Source of the DNA: Palaemon carinicauda
Lineage: Eukaryota > Arthropoda > Malacostraca > Decapoda > Palaemonidae
Direction of reading: 5' to 3'
DNA: 64,000 bases
Assembly (NCBI RefSeq): GCF_036898095.1
Contig: NC_090766.1
Span: 37,203,754 to 37,267,753 of the forward strand
Part shown: positions 9,625 to 19,643 of the stretch, one piece after another
Numbering within the stretch: the stretch's first letter is position 1
Layout: the number at the start of each line of letters is the position of its first letter
Notes under the pieces: model-generated
What the model saw: only the letters and a program-made list of their open reading frames with translations
What the model was told of the DNA's origin: nothing
Database searches by the model: none
Position numbers and translations under genes: made by a program

Positions 9625-10953
9625 ATGGAGCAGATCCGCCGTTGTCCTGGGCCTAGAGCCGGAAAATCGTGTGGAGCGTTCCTCTCCAAACCTGAAGTGG
9701 ACCCTCACTCCCTTTGCTCTTCCTGTAGGGGCAAAGTTTGTTCGTCTTCGGATACGTGCCTCGAGTGTGTTGGTTGGAGTGATATTCAGTGGGTGCGTTA
9801 CGGCACGAAGAAGAAGAAATCGTCGAAGCGTTCACCCAGGAAAGCTAGTGTTTCTTCGCTGCTACCGTCGCCCAGTGAACGGTCCGACGGGGCTTCTGTC
9901 TCGCCTTCCCCTACCCAGAGTAGGGGACGAGGTAAGTCCATCGTGGGGAAAGAACCGAGCGTTCTTCCCCAGGAGTCTGGTGAATGTGAAGTGGGGGTTG
10001 CGGGGCCTTCTCGGGCTAGTGAGGAGCCCGGTAGTGCTGTGTCAGGGAGCTCTGGAGACTCGGCCCTTGTGCTTGGGGGGCACGTTTCCTCCGATGACCC
10101 CTTGTGGTGTAGCAACGTTGTTTCTGTGTCTTCACCCCCTTCGTGGGCCTGTGTTTCAGGTTCTTCGGCAGGCGGTGACAACCAGGGTAAGTTAGGTTCC
10201 GCAGGGAGTGATGCCTTCGGATGGAAGCTTCCTAAGACACCAGGTAGGTCCCCTATGCGGATGGAAGAGGGCCTGGATTCCTGGTTCCCTAGTGTTGGGC
10301 GCCAACCCTCGTTTCCAACCCCTCTCACGGAAGTTCCTGAAGCCTTCCTGCAACCCTCTACCTCGGGTACACAACGAGTCGCGAAGTCCCCCGAGGGCCC
10401 CGCTCCCGCCCGCCGTATGGTAGGTACAGTGACGTCGGGCTCTTCGGAGGAGTCTTTCTCGTCGGGAGAAGAAGCCAGGAGGAAACATCGGAGTCGGAGG
10501 GAGCGGTCCAGGAGCAGGCGTTCCCGCTCAAGATCACGTTCCAGGTACAGCAGGAGGCGCTCCCGTTCTCCACGAAGGAAACACAGGAGGAGTAGGTCAC
10601 CCGATGGCGATTGGGTTTTCGTACCCCGTAAGTCGGAGATACAGTGTTCCCCGGACCGGTGGTCCAGGGATTTCTCGCCAAGAAGACCATCCTCCAAGCA
10701 TGGTTATGACCCTCGCAGGGAGAAACGCATGACCCTCGCAGGGAGAAACGCGAGAAGGCCGCTGCAGGCAGGCGTAAGACCGCGAAGCCTCCGGTTCACC
10801 CCGCCCAGCGGGGGGAACCGCGCTTCCTTACGGGCAGCCTGGCCGAACCAGCCCAGCTGGTGCGGCCCTCGGACCTTAAGGAACGGTTCCCGCTGTCGGG
10901 TCAGCCCACGGGATCCACGTCCTCGTCCCCCAGGGAACGTGATCGGACACTAG
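9625..10953 (+). pseudogene. DIRS-B gag-like ORF1, first part (frameshifted)
   Basis: The start is placed at ATG 9,625, the first Met before a Cys-rich N-terminus (Cys at residues 7, 16, 31, 34, 39, 45, 48) that probably binds zinc. DIRS-C has the same pattern (PLCPNC). A Ser/Pro-rich middle follows, and then an Arg-Ser dipeptide region around residues 285-330, like the RS domain of splicing factors. At 10,705-10,750 a 23-bp unit (ATGACCCTCGCAGGG...) is present twice in tandem. This shifts the frame, and the ORF runs out in unrelated codons at 10,953. The true frame resumes in the next entry. The role is inferred from position: a structural, nucleic-acid-binding protein. Confidence 0.8.
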
Positions 10954-11966
10954 TCCTCGCCGGTTCGGCGATGCCTGTCCTAACCCCCGCCCCTGGTGCG
11001 GAGACCTCCGCCGGGGAGGACCAGTACCTCTGCAGGGGAGTGCCTGTTGTGCCAGGACCAAGGCGCCCGGTGGGAGTGCCCGGTGACCCGGCTCCCCGGG
11101 CTCAAGCCGAGGCTTCGGCCGACGGTAGAGAGGGTTCCCCGACGGAGGACTCGGCCTATAGAAGAGTAATTGGCCTAATCAGGAGGCATCACAAGATCGA
11201 AGAACCGGCAGCTACCGACGAGGACTATTGGAGGTCCAGCCTTATCCGGTTGATGCAGGCTCCTGCTCAGCCAAAAACCTCCCTGGCTCTTCCTGTAGCC
11301 CGGGATCTCGTCCTGGGACAGGAGCACGTGGATAGAGTGGTGGCAGGTAATGCCGAAGCCCCCAAGACTCAGAGCTCTTCTAAGTTGCTCCAGGGGCTCA
11401 AAACGCAGAGCAAGGTCTATGTACCAGAAGGACGACGGCCGGGAGCCTGCAAAGTAGAACCTTCTCTCGACATTCTGGGGCAGGGCGCCTCGGAGGACAG
11501 AGCCTCTTCAGCCCCAGTCTGTTTTTCTCCATCGGAGGCTGCGATGATGGAGGAAATGTCTAGGGACCTGGTACACGTCTCCTCTTGGCTAGACTGGTGG
11601 GCTTCCACATTAGAAGGGGTGCAAGCTACTTTTGACCCTACAGACCCGGAACAGCAAAGCCTCCTGAGGGAACTTATCACCTCTGGGGGCAAGACTCTTA
11701 AGTTCCTGACTTACCAGTCCCTCGCCCTGACAGCGAATTGGGTGCTTCGCAAGAGAGACACCATCCTGGCGAAGGTGTCCCGGAAGGTCCCAGATAGAGA
11801 GGCGCGGGCCATGAGGAGCCTTCCTTTGTGGGGTGACTCCTTGTTCCCCTTAAAGGACTTGGAAGCGATCATGGAGAAAGTGTCTAAAAGGAAAGAATTA
11901 AACACCCCCAGGCCTACGCCGGTAAGGAGACCGCCCTACAAGAGGTCAGTCTCGGACCTCTCCTAG
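10752..11966 (+). pseudogene. DIRS-B gag-like ORF1, second part
   Basis: After the 23-bp duplication the gag frame continues without a stop from the second copy to TAG at 11,964-11,966. Its C-terminal half has a helical segment with VHVSSWLDWW, then LKFLTYQSLALTANWVLRKRD. A degraded DIRS-C counterpart lies near 18,360-18,620 (CSRLDCWLKK and a later Trp-rich segment), so this is a conserved gag core. A shadow ORF beginning at GTG 10,860 is only its downstream part. Confidence 0.78.
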
Positions 11967-11967
11967 C

Positions 11968-12114
11968 ATGACGAATCGAGAAGCTCCTTCCTCCTCCTGG
12001 GCCTCAGCGCCTCAGCCCCCCCGTAGAGGAGCCCCAGCAGCTTCAGCCTCCTTTAGGGCAGGTTATTCTGCCTCCAGGAGAGGCCGTTCAGGCCGCTCCT
12101 TCAGGAGGAGATAG
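11968..12114 (+). pseudogene. DIRS-B Arg/Ser/Gly-rich tail, probably out-of-frame gag end
   Basis: ATG at 11,968 opens a 48-codon frame that ends in TAG at 12,112. It is +1 relative to gag and begins one base after the gag stop. The tail is rich in basic residues (SRRGRSGRSFRRR), as in nucleic-acid-binding gag C-termini. I infer that one small indel upstream of 11,966 moved the real gag end into this frame; a separate tiny ORF is the alternative. Confidence 0.5.
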
Positions 12115-12156
12115 AGTGGGAGGCCCCCTATCCCTGCCCAAGCCTCAGGTTGGGGG

Positions 12157-12990
12157 ATGCCTCAGACTATATTGACAAGCACGGAAAGCTCACGGAGCAG
12201 AGCCCTGGACAGTGTCCGTACTGAAGGAGGGCTACAGGTTACCGTTCTTAGCAGAACCCCCCCTCTAATTCCGGCCATCCGGTCGGAGTGGCTGCTACCC
12301 AAGGATCCGTTGAAGAGGGCTGCCCTTCAAGAGGAGGTGTCCTCCATGTTAGAGAAGGGTGCCATGGAGGAGATCCTACACCCTGGTCCAGGTTTCTACA
12401 GTCGTCTGTTCCTGGTGGAAAAAGCGACAGGAGGGTGGAGGCCGGTTATAGATCTGTCGGCTCTCAACAAATTCATAAGGAAGACAGACTTCAAAATAGA
12501 CACTCCGAAGTCAGTCCTGCTGTCCTTGAGGGAGAAAGATTACATGATGACCATAGACCTCAAGGACGCTTACTTCCAAATTCCGGTCCACCCCTCGAGT
12601 CGGAAGTTTCTCCGGGTGAAATGGGGTACCCAGATCCTGCAATTCAAGACCCTTTGCTTCGGATTGTCAACAGCGCCCCAGGTATTCACGAGAGTCTTCA
12701 CTACAGTCTCAGTGTGGGCTCACAAACGAGGCATTCGCCTCATCCGGTACCTGGACGACTGGTTGCTTCTTTCCTCCTCGAAGGACCTCTTGAAGGAGCA
12801 AGGGATGAAACTTCTCCAGTTTTGCAAGGATCTGGGTATCGTGATCAACCCGGAAAAATTGAACCTATCCCCCTCCACCAGAATGACCTATTTGGGGATG
12901 ACACTAGATACCCTTCTGGGAAAAGCGTTTCCTTCGGAAGACAGAATAAGCAATCTGATGGAGATCCTTCGTCCGTTCCTATCGGGGTAA
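12157..12990 (+). pseudogene. DIRS-B ORF2, reverse transcriptase part
   Basis: The RT is complete in its motifs: WRPVIDLSALNKF, then MTIDLKDAYFQIPVH (first catalytic Asp), FGLSTAPQVFTRVF, the YLDD box (12,748-12,759) and YLGMTLDTLLG. The order and sequence are those of DIRS-type RTs. The frame ends at TAA (12,988-12,990) but goes on unchanged after it into RNase H, so this is a point stop in one ORF2. The ATG at 12,157 is the first after the TAG at 12,112 in this frame. The enzyme copies element RNA into DNA in the host cell. Confidence 0.9.
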
Positions 12991-14037
12991 CCCAGGAGAG
13001 CGAAGGACTGGCAAAGACTAATAGGGCATCTGGTGTCGTTGGAAAAACTGGTTCCCCAGGGGAAAATCAGGCTCAGAGCCGTCCAATGGAACCTGAAGAA
13101 CCTCTGGCGCCAACTGGACTCGCAACAAGAACTAATCCCAGTCCTACCAAACACAATGCCCTCCCTGGAATGGTGGCATTGCCGATCGAACTCGCTCAAG
13201 GGGATGCCCTTCGCGAACGACCCTCCCGAGTTACTTCTGTTCACAGACGCCTCCAACCAGGGATGGGGAGCCCATCTCCTCGACGAGACAGCGAGAGGAA
13301 CCTGGATGAACGGGGAAAAGAACCTACACATCAATGTCCTAGAGTTGAAGGCAGTCCAGAAAGCTTGCCTACACTTCGTAGATCTACTAAGGGGAAACAC
13401 TGTGGCGTTGATGTGCGACAACGCCATGGTGGTAGCGTACATAAAGAAACAAGGAGGTTTGAAATCAAGGGAATTGTGCGATCTCACCCTAGAGATTCTA
13501 GATTGGGCAGAAACAAACCAGGTTGTGTTATTAGCAAGGTTCATCCCCGGGAAAAAGAACGTGCTGGCCGACGGTCTCAGCAGGATGGGTCAAATAGTAG
13601 GGACAGAATGGTCCCTCCTTCCAGAAGTAGCCAAGCTCATCATCCAATGTTGGGGTTCCCCGGTGATGGACCTCTTTGCAACCAAACTGAACGCGCAACT
13701 TCCCGTGTATTGTTCTCCTGTCCCAGACCCGAAGGCAGCCTTGGAGGATGCCTTTCAGCACAGGTGGGACAACCTAGACGTGTACGCTTTTCCCCCCTTC
13801 ACGTTGATAAGGCAAGTACTCAACAGAGTAAGGACTGCCCGGAACTTGAGGATGACTTTGGTAGCGCCCTGGTGGCCGGAGAGAGAGTGGTTCGCAGACC
13901 TAAAAGACCTGGCGAGTCAACCTCCGTGGCCACTCCCCGACAGGTCAGATCTTCTACAACAACCGCATTTTCTCAGATTTCACGACAACCCACAGTCTCT
14001 ACGTCTTCATGCCTGGAGACTATCGAGCGACTCCTGA
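12991..14037 (+). pseudogene. DIRS-B ORF2, RNase H and distal domain
   Basis: Same frame as the RT. The RNase H acidic residues are present in order in FTDASNQGWGA, INVLELKAV, MCDNAMVVAYIKKQGG and NVLADGLSRMGQ. A distal domain follows with MDLFATKLNAQLPVY, then LDVYAFPPF and LVAPWWPEREWF. It sits where a methyltransferase-like domain has been described in DIRS elements; I could not confirm methylase motifs. The stop is TGA at 14,037. The last 100 bp overlap the recombinase frame, a normal DIRS arrangement. Confidence 0.88.
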
Positions 14038-15025
14038 AGAAGGAGGGGTATTCATCAGCTACTGCTAAGAGGATGTCGCTATACCTGAGAAGGTCGTCGG
14101 CAGCGGTCTACCAAGCTAAGTGGGCCTCCTTCACGAAGTGGTGCGCTTCGAGGCACATTAAACCCCTCAAAGCCTCGGTCCCAGACATAGCGGATTTTCT
14201 GGTATATCTCAGGGACAAAATAGGAATGCCAATCCCAGCCATAAAAGGAGTGCGGGCCGCCTTGGGTCAAGTCTTCCTCCTGAAGGGCATCGACCTGGGT
14301 TCCTCTAGGCACTTCTCGATGCATGGCAGGAGCTTCGAGCAGTCCTACCCCTCACAAGCGGTTAGGGTGCCTCAGTGGGACTTAGCTAGGGTCCTGAAGA
14401 TGTTAAGTGGCCCCCCTTCGAACCAATGAAAGATATCGTAGACAGGGATCTCACTCTCAAGACAGTCTTTTTGCTAGCCTTGGCTTCCACTAAAAGAGTA
14501 GGGGAGATCCATGGGCTGTCTTATGACGTCTCTCATTCGAGGGGGGGAAGGAAATATCTTTCAAGTTCGTTCCTTCTTTTGTGGCGAAGACCCAGAACCC
14601 AGCTGTCTGGGATCCAAAATTCGAAGGTTTCTCTGCCAGCCATCCTTAGGATGGGGAATGCTGAGGATTTGAAATTATGCCCGGTCCGTGCCATTAGAAA
14701 ATACCTTGAAAAGACGGCTCATCTCCGGCCAGGCATCAAGAGCCTTTTCGTCTCCACGGGTGTTACTAAGAAACAGGTATCCAAGAATACCATTTCCTAC
14801 AGGGAAGAAGCTCTGGCCTTACCAGGCGTCCCCAAACCCCATGACATCAGGGGTCTGAGTACGTCCTTAGCCTTTGAGAAAAACATGGCAGTGGGTCAGA
14901 TCCTTCGGGCAGGTACCTGGTCTAACCAGTCAACCTTTACTGTCCATTACCTCAAGGACTACTCGAGGAAGTCCTTAGACGGGTTCTCCATTGGAACAGT
15001 CATCTCCGCGTTCCAAGTGATTTAA
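13932..15025 (+). pseudogene. DIRS-B tyrosine recombinase (one frameshift)
   Basis: The N-terminal core-binding part is in one frame up to TGA at 14,427-14,429 (AVYQAKWASFTKW, IADFLVYLRDK, AIKGVRAALGQVF). The catalytic part is in the next frame, 14,426-15,025. The catalytic set is complete: Arg in STKRVGEIH (14,495), His-Asp-Ile-Arg (14,840-14,851) and Tyr in TVHYLKDY (14,948). The break falls at a run of six C (14,411-14,416). One more C would restore the frame, so this is either a real deletion or a homopolymer sequencing error. The start is unclear; homology begins near 13,932 inside the end of ORF2. The enzyme is thought to integrate circular DNA without target duplication. Confidence 0.88.
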
Positions 15026-15350
15026 CGGTAAAAGCCCTAGGCTCAATCGTGGATAGCAAACCGGGAGAGACAGGTTCGTTCCCTTTCACCCTATTCCCCG
15101 TTTTTCCCTATCCTTATCGGAGATAACCCTCTTGTAACCATTGGATAACACGTTCTCCGCAACTACGTTACTGGATTCAACATCAGAAGAAGTTTTTCAA
15201 AGGGTGAGTACTTAGACACTAACGTGAGCTCTTTGTGCAGTTACCCTATCGTCCGTTTTCCTAGTATGTTTTGTTTATACCTAGGCCTCTTGGCTTCCGC
15301 TTACTAGGTCTGAAGGTCAGAAAGGCACTCCCGCCTCCTAAAGTGTAAGT
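15026..15350 (+). other. DIRS-B 3' non-coding region
   Basis: It lies between the recombinase stop and the internal complementary region. No ORF or stable repeat was seen. Confidence 0.6.
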
Positions 15351-15450
15351 CTCCTAAGAAAGTAGTTCGAGGTAAGTATTCGTGTTGGAACAAATCAAAA
15401 ATTTTAAGTAATTTTTATTTTTCCTAACATACTTACCAAGAACTACTTTC
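15351..15450. repeat. DIRS-B internal complementary region
   Basis: 15,351-15,394 (CTCCTAAGAAAGTAGTTCG...) is the reverse complement of the left end 9,241-9,284. 15,395-15,450 is the reverse complement of the right end 15,682-15,739 with few changes. The join reads GTTGGAACAAATCAAAAA. In the DIRS model this segment bridges the two ends to form a circle. Confidence 0.93.
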
Positions 15451-15517
15451 GGGTAATGGCCCTCCCTTCCCTCCCCGAGTGCCTCTCTGCCCTTGCGAGT
15501 ATTGTGCAACATCCGAA

Positions 15518-15739
15518 GAACTTACTGACGCTCACGACCCAGGCGTACCTCGACCTAGCGCAAAAGCTACTCTCGGGGCACGTTCTCTTACGCCCGAGAT
15601 AGCCCTCCATAGAAAACGGGTTTTAGGGTACACTACACAAAACTCTGGTCGGTAGAGAGGAGATTACAGGTAACTCCTAAGAAAGTAGTTCTCGGTAAGC
15701 ATGTTAGGAAAAATAAAAATTACTTAAAATTTTTGATTT
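15518..15739. repeat. DIRS-B right terminal repeat
   Basis: 15,518-15,690 is the inverted copy of 9,267-9,440. The outer 15,682-15,739 is complemented only in the internal region. Similarity stops after TTTTTGATTT, giving the element end. Confidence 0.92.
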
Positions 15740-16094
15740 TGTAGAATTTCTCTTGGCTATATGCAGGATAAGCACATCATTACCTGTGTTTGATTTATAT
15801 TACTTTTAATACCTGCATTGACCAGTGGTTGATTTAATGAGCATATCTGGATCATTCCATCAGCATTTCTCTTTATTTTAACCATAACCAATTTTTCTTT
15901 ACCATTTTTCTTCAGTGTGCTTTAAAAAGAAATTTGTTCCTATTTAGATACAAACTTCCAAGTCATTTGTAAGTGGCTTTATTACGACCAAAAAAAAGAA
16001 CAGATGCCTAACTGGTAACTAGATAATAGATTACTAGGCAACTCCGAGGCCGGACAGTGCTCGTGATCTACTGTGAGACTGACATACTCTGCTC

Positions 16095-16490
16095 TTGGTC
16101 GTTGTTAGAGACAGATCTCCTTCCTTCGCTACGATCATGACTCCACTCTGGATTACCTTCTCTGTGCTTTTACATTTTAGTGTTGCCCTTCAAGGACACC
16201 CATGTAGAACCTTCATGAGCAGAGTTGAGGTTGATCCGCAACCCCTTTGCCCAAACTGTCGTTCTTACGAATCTCCTTGTGAGAATCGCAAGGAGTAGCT
16301 GACCTCCCAGTGGGAGAAGTATCGTGAACGTCACAAGAAGCGGTCTAGGAGGGATAGATCTCGTATCTCTTCTTCCCTGAACAATAAGCATAAGCCCATA
16401 ACTGTGACACATGATATCTCCCACTCTGATTCACATTCGCTGGAACCCTCTGTGACTCCGGAAACAGATTGATTGTCATGATTTTCATAC
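16095..16490 (+). pseudogene. DIRS-C gag-like N-terminus
   Basis: It carries PCRTFMSRVEVDPQPLCPNC, which matches the DIRS-B gag N-terminus in spacing of Cys residues and in the phrase EVDP. A TAG follows at 16,296-16,298, then QWEKYRERHKKRSRR in the same frame, corresponding to the basic segment of DIRS-B. Confidence 0.7.
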
Positions 16491-17559
16491 ATTTCAGATG
16501 AGTGATACTTCTGTTTATGTTTTCTTTCCCTTGGGACCTTAGTAAACATGAGTTACGAAGACTGATCCCTTTATTTCGGCCCCAGTACAACTTCCTTGGG
16601 ATTCAATCCCCATATCTTTATTTCCTGATCACACATCTGAACAGATCTCCATCACAGGTGGGCTCAGTGATGAACAGTTTATTTCATATTTTCAACATCA
16701 AGGTGACTACTCACTTTTGGACGACTCTTGCTGAAAGTTTCACCACCACTCTCCTCCGAGAACTCGTCTGCGGAATTAGCCTGCCATTTCCCCACATACT
16801 GAAGCAGCCCTTTAGGAAGGTTCTTCCCTCTCCCAACTGGTATCTACGAGTCTGGCTTGCCTCGTATGCCTAGGGGTCCTTGGCGTTGCTCTTCTCCTCA
16901 GAAGAAATTCTCTGGGTTTGACCTAGAATTTACAGTTATCTTTTTCAGAGGTTGTTTTGACATCCTCAGTGGTGTCCACGACAGATACTTAGCAGGTATG
17001 GCCAATTCGTCTCAGAGCCAATGCGTCATCCACGTCCCAACAGCTGTTTTGTGAGGCCAAAGTTATTATCTACTAACATGTTAACTCGGTGTTTCGATCA
17101 CTCTTGTCAATACTATACCTATTTGTATGCCCATAGATGTTCCAGAATGCCACGATCCCTGTGCGTGACTGCGCTAATACACATCCTGAATATGCCGCCC
17201 TTTTGTCTCATCCTCGGGACACCAGGCATGATCGTGCAGTAACCTAGGCATATGGACGTGCAGATGTCCCTTTTAACACATGTTTCATTCAACTAAGGTT
17301 AATCAGCAAATAGCCCCTAACTCACGAGCTCAGTCTAGTTTAGGGCCTAACCCATCTTTTAGATGAACTAATAATAAACCTAATATTTTATCTAGATCTG
17401 CACTGAATGATATTATTACCTTACCTAATAATCCTGAAAATACTGAGAAAGTAGCCAACATACCATGTGCTGCCGGGAGAGCAGCAGTTTGTTTTGGATA
17501 TTAATTCTTTTGAGAGACAGTAGAGGAAAAGGGTGCCGGAACCTTTACCCAATTTTCCT

Positions 17560-18960
17560 TGGGTGTAACCATCCCCAGCGTGGAGTGCAACGTAGATACG
17601 CTTCACCGTATCAGTGTACTTCCCCAAATAGACAATTCCAGGTGGATCTCCTCTGAAAGATTGTTTTCCTCACAAAGGTCTAGCTCTGACAGGGAGTCCC
17701 CTGCTATCCCATCTCATTCTTACAAGGGTAGAGAAACTTATCACAGGAACGAACACGGCTCCTCTCGCTCTTTTTCAGTATCCTCGTCTCAGCTTTCACG
17801 ATAGACGGGAACGCAAGGACGTGCATGGGAAGATTAAATCCTCTAATTTAGTTCCAAAATGGGAACCTCACTGTTTTTCCTAAACAGAAGGCTACACACG
17901 ATGTTCCATCCCATATCGTTAATGACGCACTAGTTCAGCTGATGTAGTCCCCTCAAAGGTCTGACATCTGGATCAGAAACTTCTCACTTCAAAATAATGA
18001 CACTTATCCGCCATTTAGACAGCCTGGGTGACCCTCCAAACGTCCAAGATACAAACAGACACTGCCATAGACACCATCTTTCCCCAGTCTCACAGCACTA
18101 AGCATCGGTTTGATGCATTCATGACTAATCAGACCCACAACACCCTGGATCTTTATAACAACCAAGTCTCAGTGGCTAAGAATTCACTTTGATCCAATAA
18201 GTTGTCGAAGTTTCCCCTTTAGCCATTTTTAGTCACAGAAAATTCTATATAGACTCCGAGGCATTTCCCAGCCCTCTCCTCATCGATTCTGATGTGGCTT
18301 CCCTTATTCTGGTTGTGCCTAGTGATAAGCTGAGAAACCTGCCACCTACCTTCTTGGCATCAGAGATGCAAGACATACGGGTTGCTGCCATGTCAACTGT
18401 CCAGGCTTGCTCCCGGCTAGATTGTTGGTTAAAGAAAGCGTCACGTTTTGCTGTAACAAAAAACGAAGAACTCCAATGTTGTCAAGCAGTTCGAGGAATA
18501 GCCAAGGGTTGGGACTACTGTAAATACTTGGAGTTTCTACTCCATCAGACAGTCTCCCGTTGGGGAAATTGTATTTTTAAATGCAGAGAAAGTTTTGGCC
18601 AAAAGTACCAAACAATTGTCTCGCAGAGATGCGTTTGTACTAACATAATTCAAATGTGGCTGACTTTCCTTCTCTTCCCGCCTACAGTGGTTGCTACTGT
18701 GATCAAGAAGGCACAAACAGTCAACCAGTCTTCATTCATGAGGAGAGCTACAGCTCCAAGGATACCCGCCCCTCAACAACCACCGAGATGTCCACTTTTA
18801 AGCAGAATCAGCAGCGTAGCCTCCTGCCACCTGTGGATAATCAACAGCCAAAGAAGCAGGATCATCAACCTACCTCTCGCGGGAGAAGCACTTCTGTGGA
18901 CGAAGGAGTCGAGGTCATCGTGGATCCCTTCATGGAGGGCAAGTCCCTCGACCTACCACC
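17560..18960 (+). pseudogene. DIRS-C gag-like middle and C-terminus
   Basis: A Ser-rich frame (17,559-17,804) is followed by 18,294-19,019, which carries ACSRLDCWLKK and SRWGNCIFKCRESF. Their position and Trp/Leu pattern match the DIRS-B gag core (SSWLDWW, NWVLRKRD). Stops and shifts between the parts show that it is dead. Confidence 0.55.
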
Positions 18961-19138
18961 AATATTTGGAGCCATTGGGACAGGTAGCAGTAAATTTGGG
19001 GTTGACCCCTGGATGGTAGAATTCTTTTGTCCCATTCATAGACTGTCTGCTTTTATTAGCTCTGACAGGATTTGGGAGGTCTTCTCCTGAAAGTGGAAGT
19101 GTCCAAAATGCTGGCCAAAAGGGATCTTAGTATAGTGG

Positions 19139-19643
19139 ATGTTTCAGACAGATCCTAAAGTTTTTCAGCAACCTCTTCATGGTAGAGAAGCTGTCGGAAG
19201 GTTGAAGACCTGTTATAGACCTCTCCCACTTGAACCAGTTTTTGCTTCAAACGAGGTTCCAAATGGAGACCCCAGGGAGAACTTCTTGTTGACTGTAGAC
19301 CTGAAAGATAGATACTTTCAGGTTCCTATCTATCCCAGATCCAGAAGGTATCTGAGATTTCCTTTCAGAGACAGGATCTACCATTTCAAGGTGCTATGCT
19401 TCATCCTGTCTACAGGATCTTTGCCCTGGTCTTAGCTTGGGCCCATGCCATGGCCATCAAACTTTTAAATTATCTGGACGACTGCCCCATCTTGGTGGAG
19501 TCGCAATCTCGTCTCCCACATCACAGAGGTCTACTTGATTTCTGCAGGGAATTTGGAATCCAACTGAACCTTGAGAAGTCTAGTCTTGTCCCCCAACAGA
19601 GCATCAAATACCTAGGCATGGTTGCCAGATGTGGCCTTTTTTA
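19139..19643 (+). pseudogene. DIRS-C reverse transcriptase
   Basis: Two overlapping frames give the RT. 19,139-19,435 has LLTVDLKDRYFQVPIY and YHFKVLCFILSTGS. 19,396-19,644 has LLNYLDDCPILV and LNLEKSSLVPQQSIKYLGM. The catalytic YLDD is intact; the frame shift is near 19,415. The sequence stops resembling RT after YLGM, at the edge of the foreign segment. Confidence 0.85.

Larger units (their letters stand above)
9241..15739 (+). mobile_element. DIRS-B: structurally complete DIRS-like retrotransposon
   Basis: About 6.5 kb. Near-identical inverted terminal repeats of about 174 bp (9,267-9,440 and 15,518-15,690) differ at about four positions. An internal complementary region (15,351-15,450) joins the complements of the outer left end (9,241-9,282) and the outer right end (15,682-15,739). 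Between them lie a gag-like ORF, RT/RNase H and a tyrosine recombinase, in that order, with overlapping frames. There is no integrase or LTR. The base composition is GC-richer than the flanks. The coding lesions are few: one 23-bp duplication, one probable frameshift at the end of gag, one in-frame stop and one homopolymer frameshift, so insertion looks recent. DIRS1-like elements are reported as widespread in decapod crustaceans. Confidence 0.95.

Noticed and set aside
9798..10697. Minus-strand frame of 299 codons across the DIRS-B gag
   Set aside because: It is the shadow of the GC-rich, Ser/Arg-rich gag reading frame; no motif, start context or splice site supports it.
12888..13544. Minus-strand frame of 218 codons in DIRS-B ORF2
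   Set aside because: It lies opposite clear RT/RNase H motifs and has no domain of its own.
12288..13930. Upstream part of the 713-codon plus frame in DIRS-B
   Set aside because: Only the part after about 13,932 matches a recombinase; the earlier part is an out-of-frame shadow of RT/RNase H.
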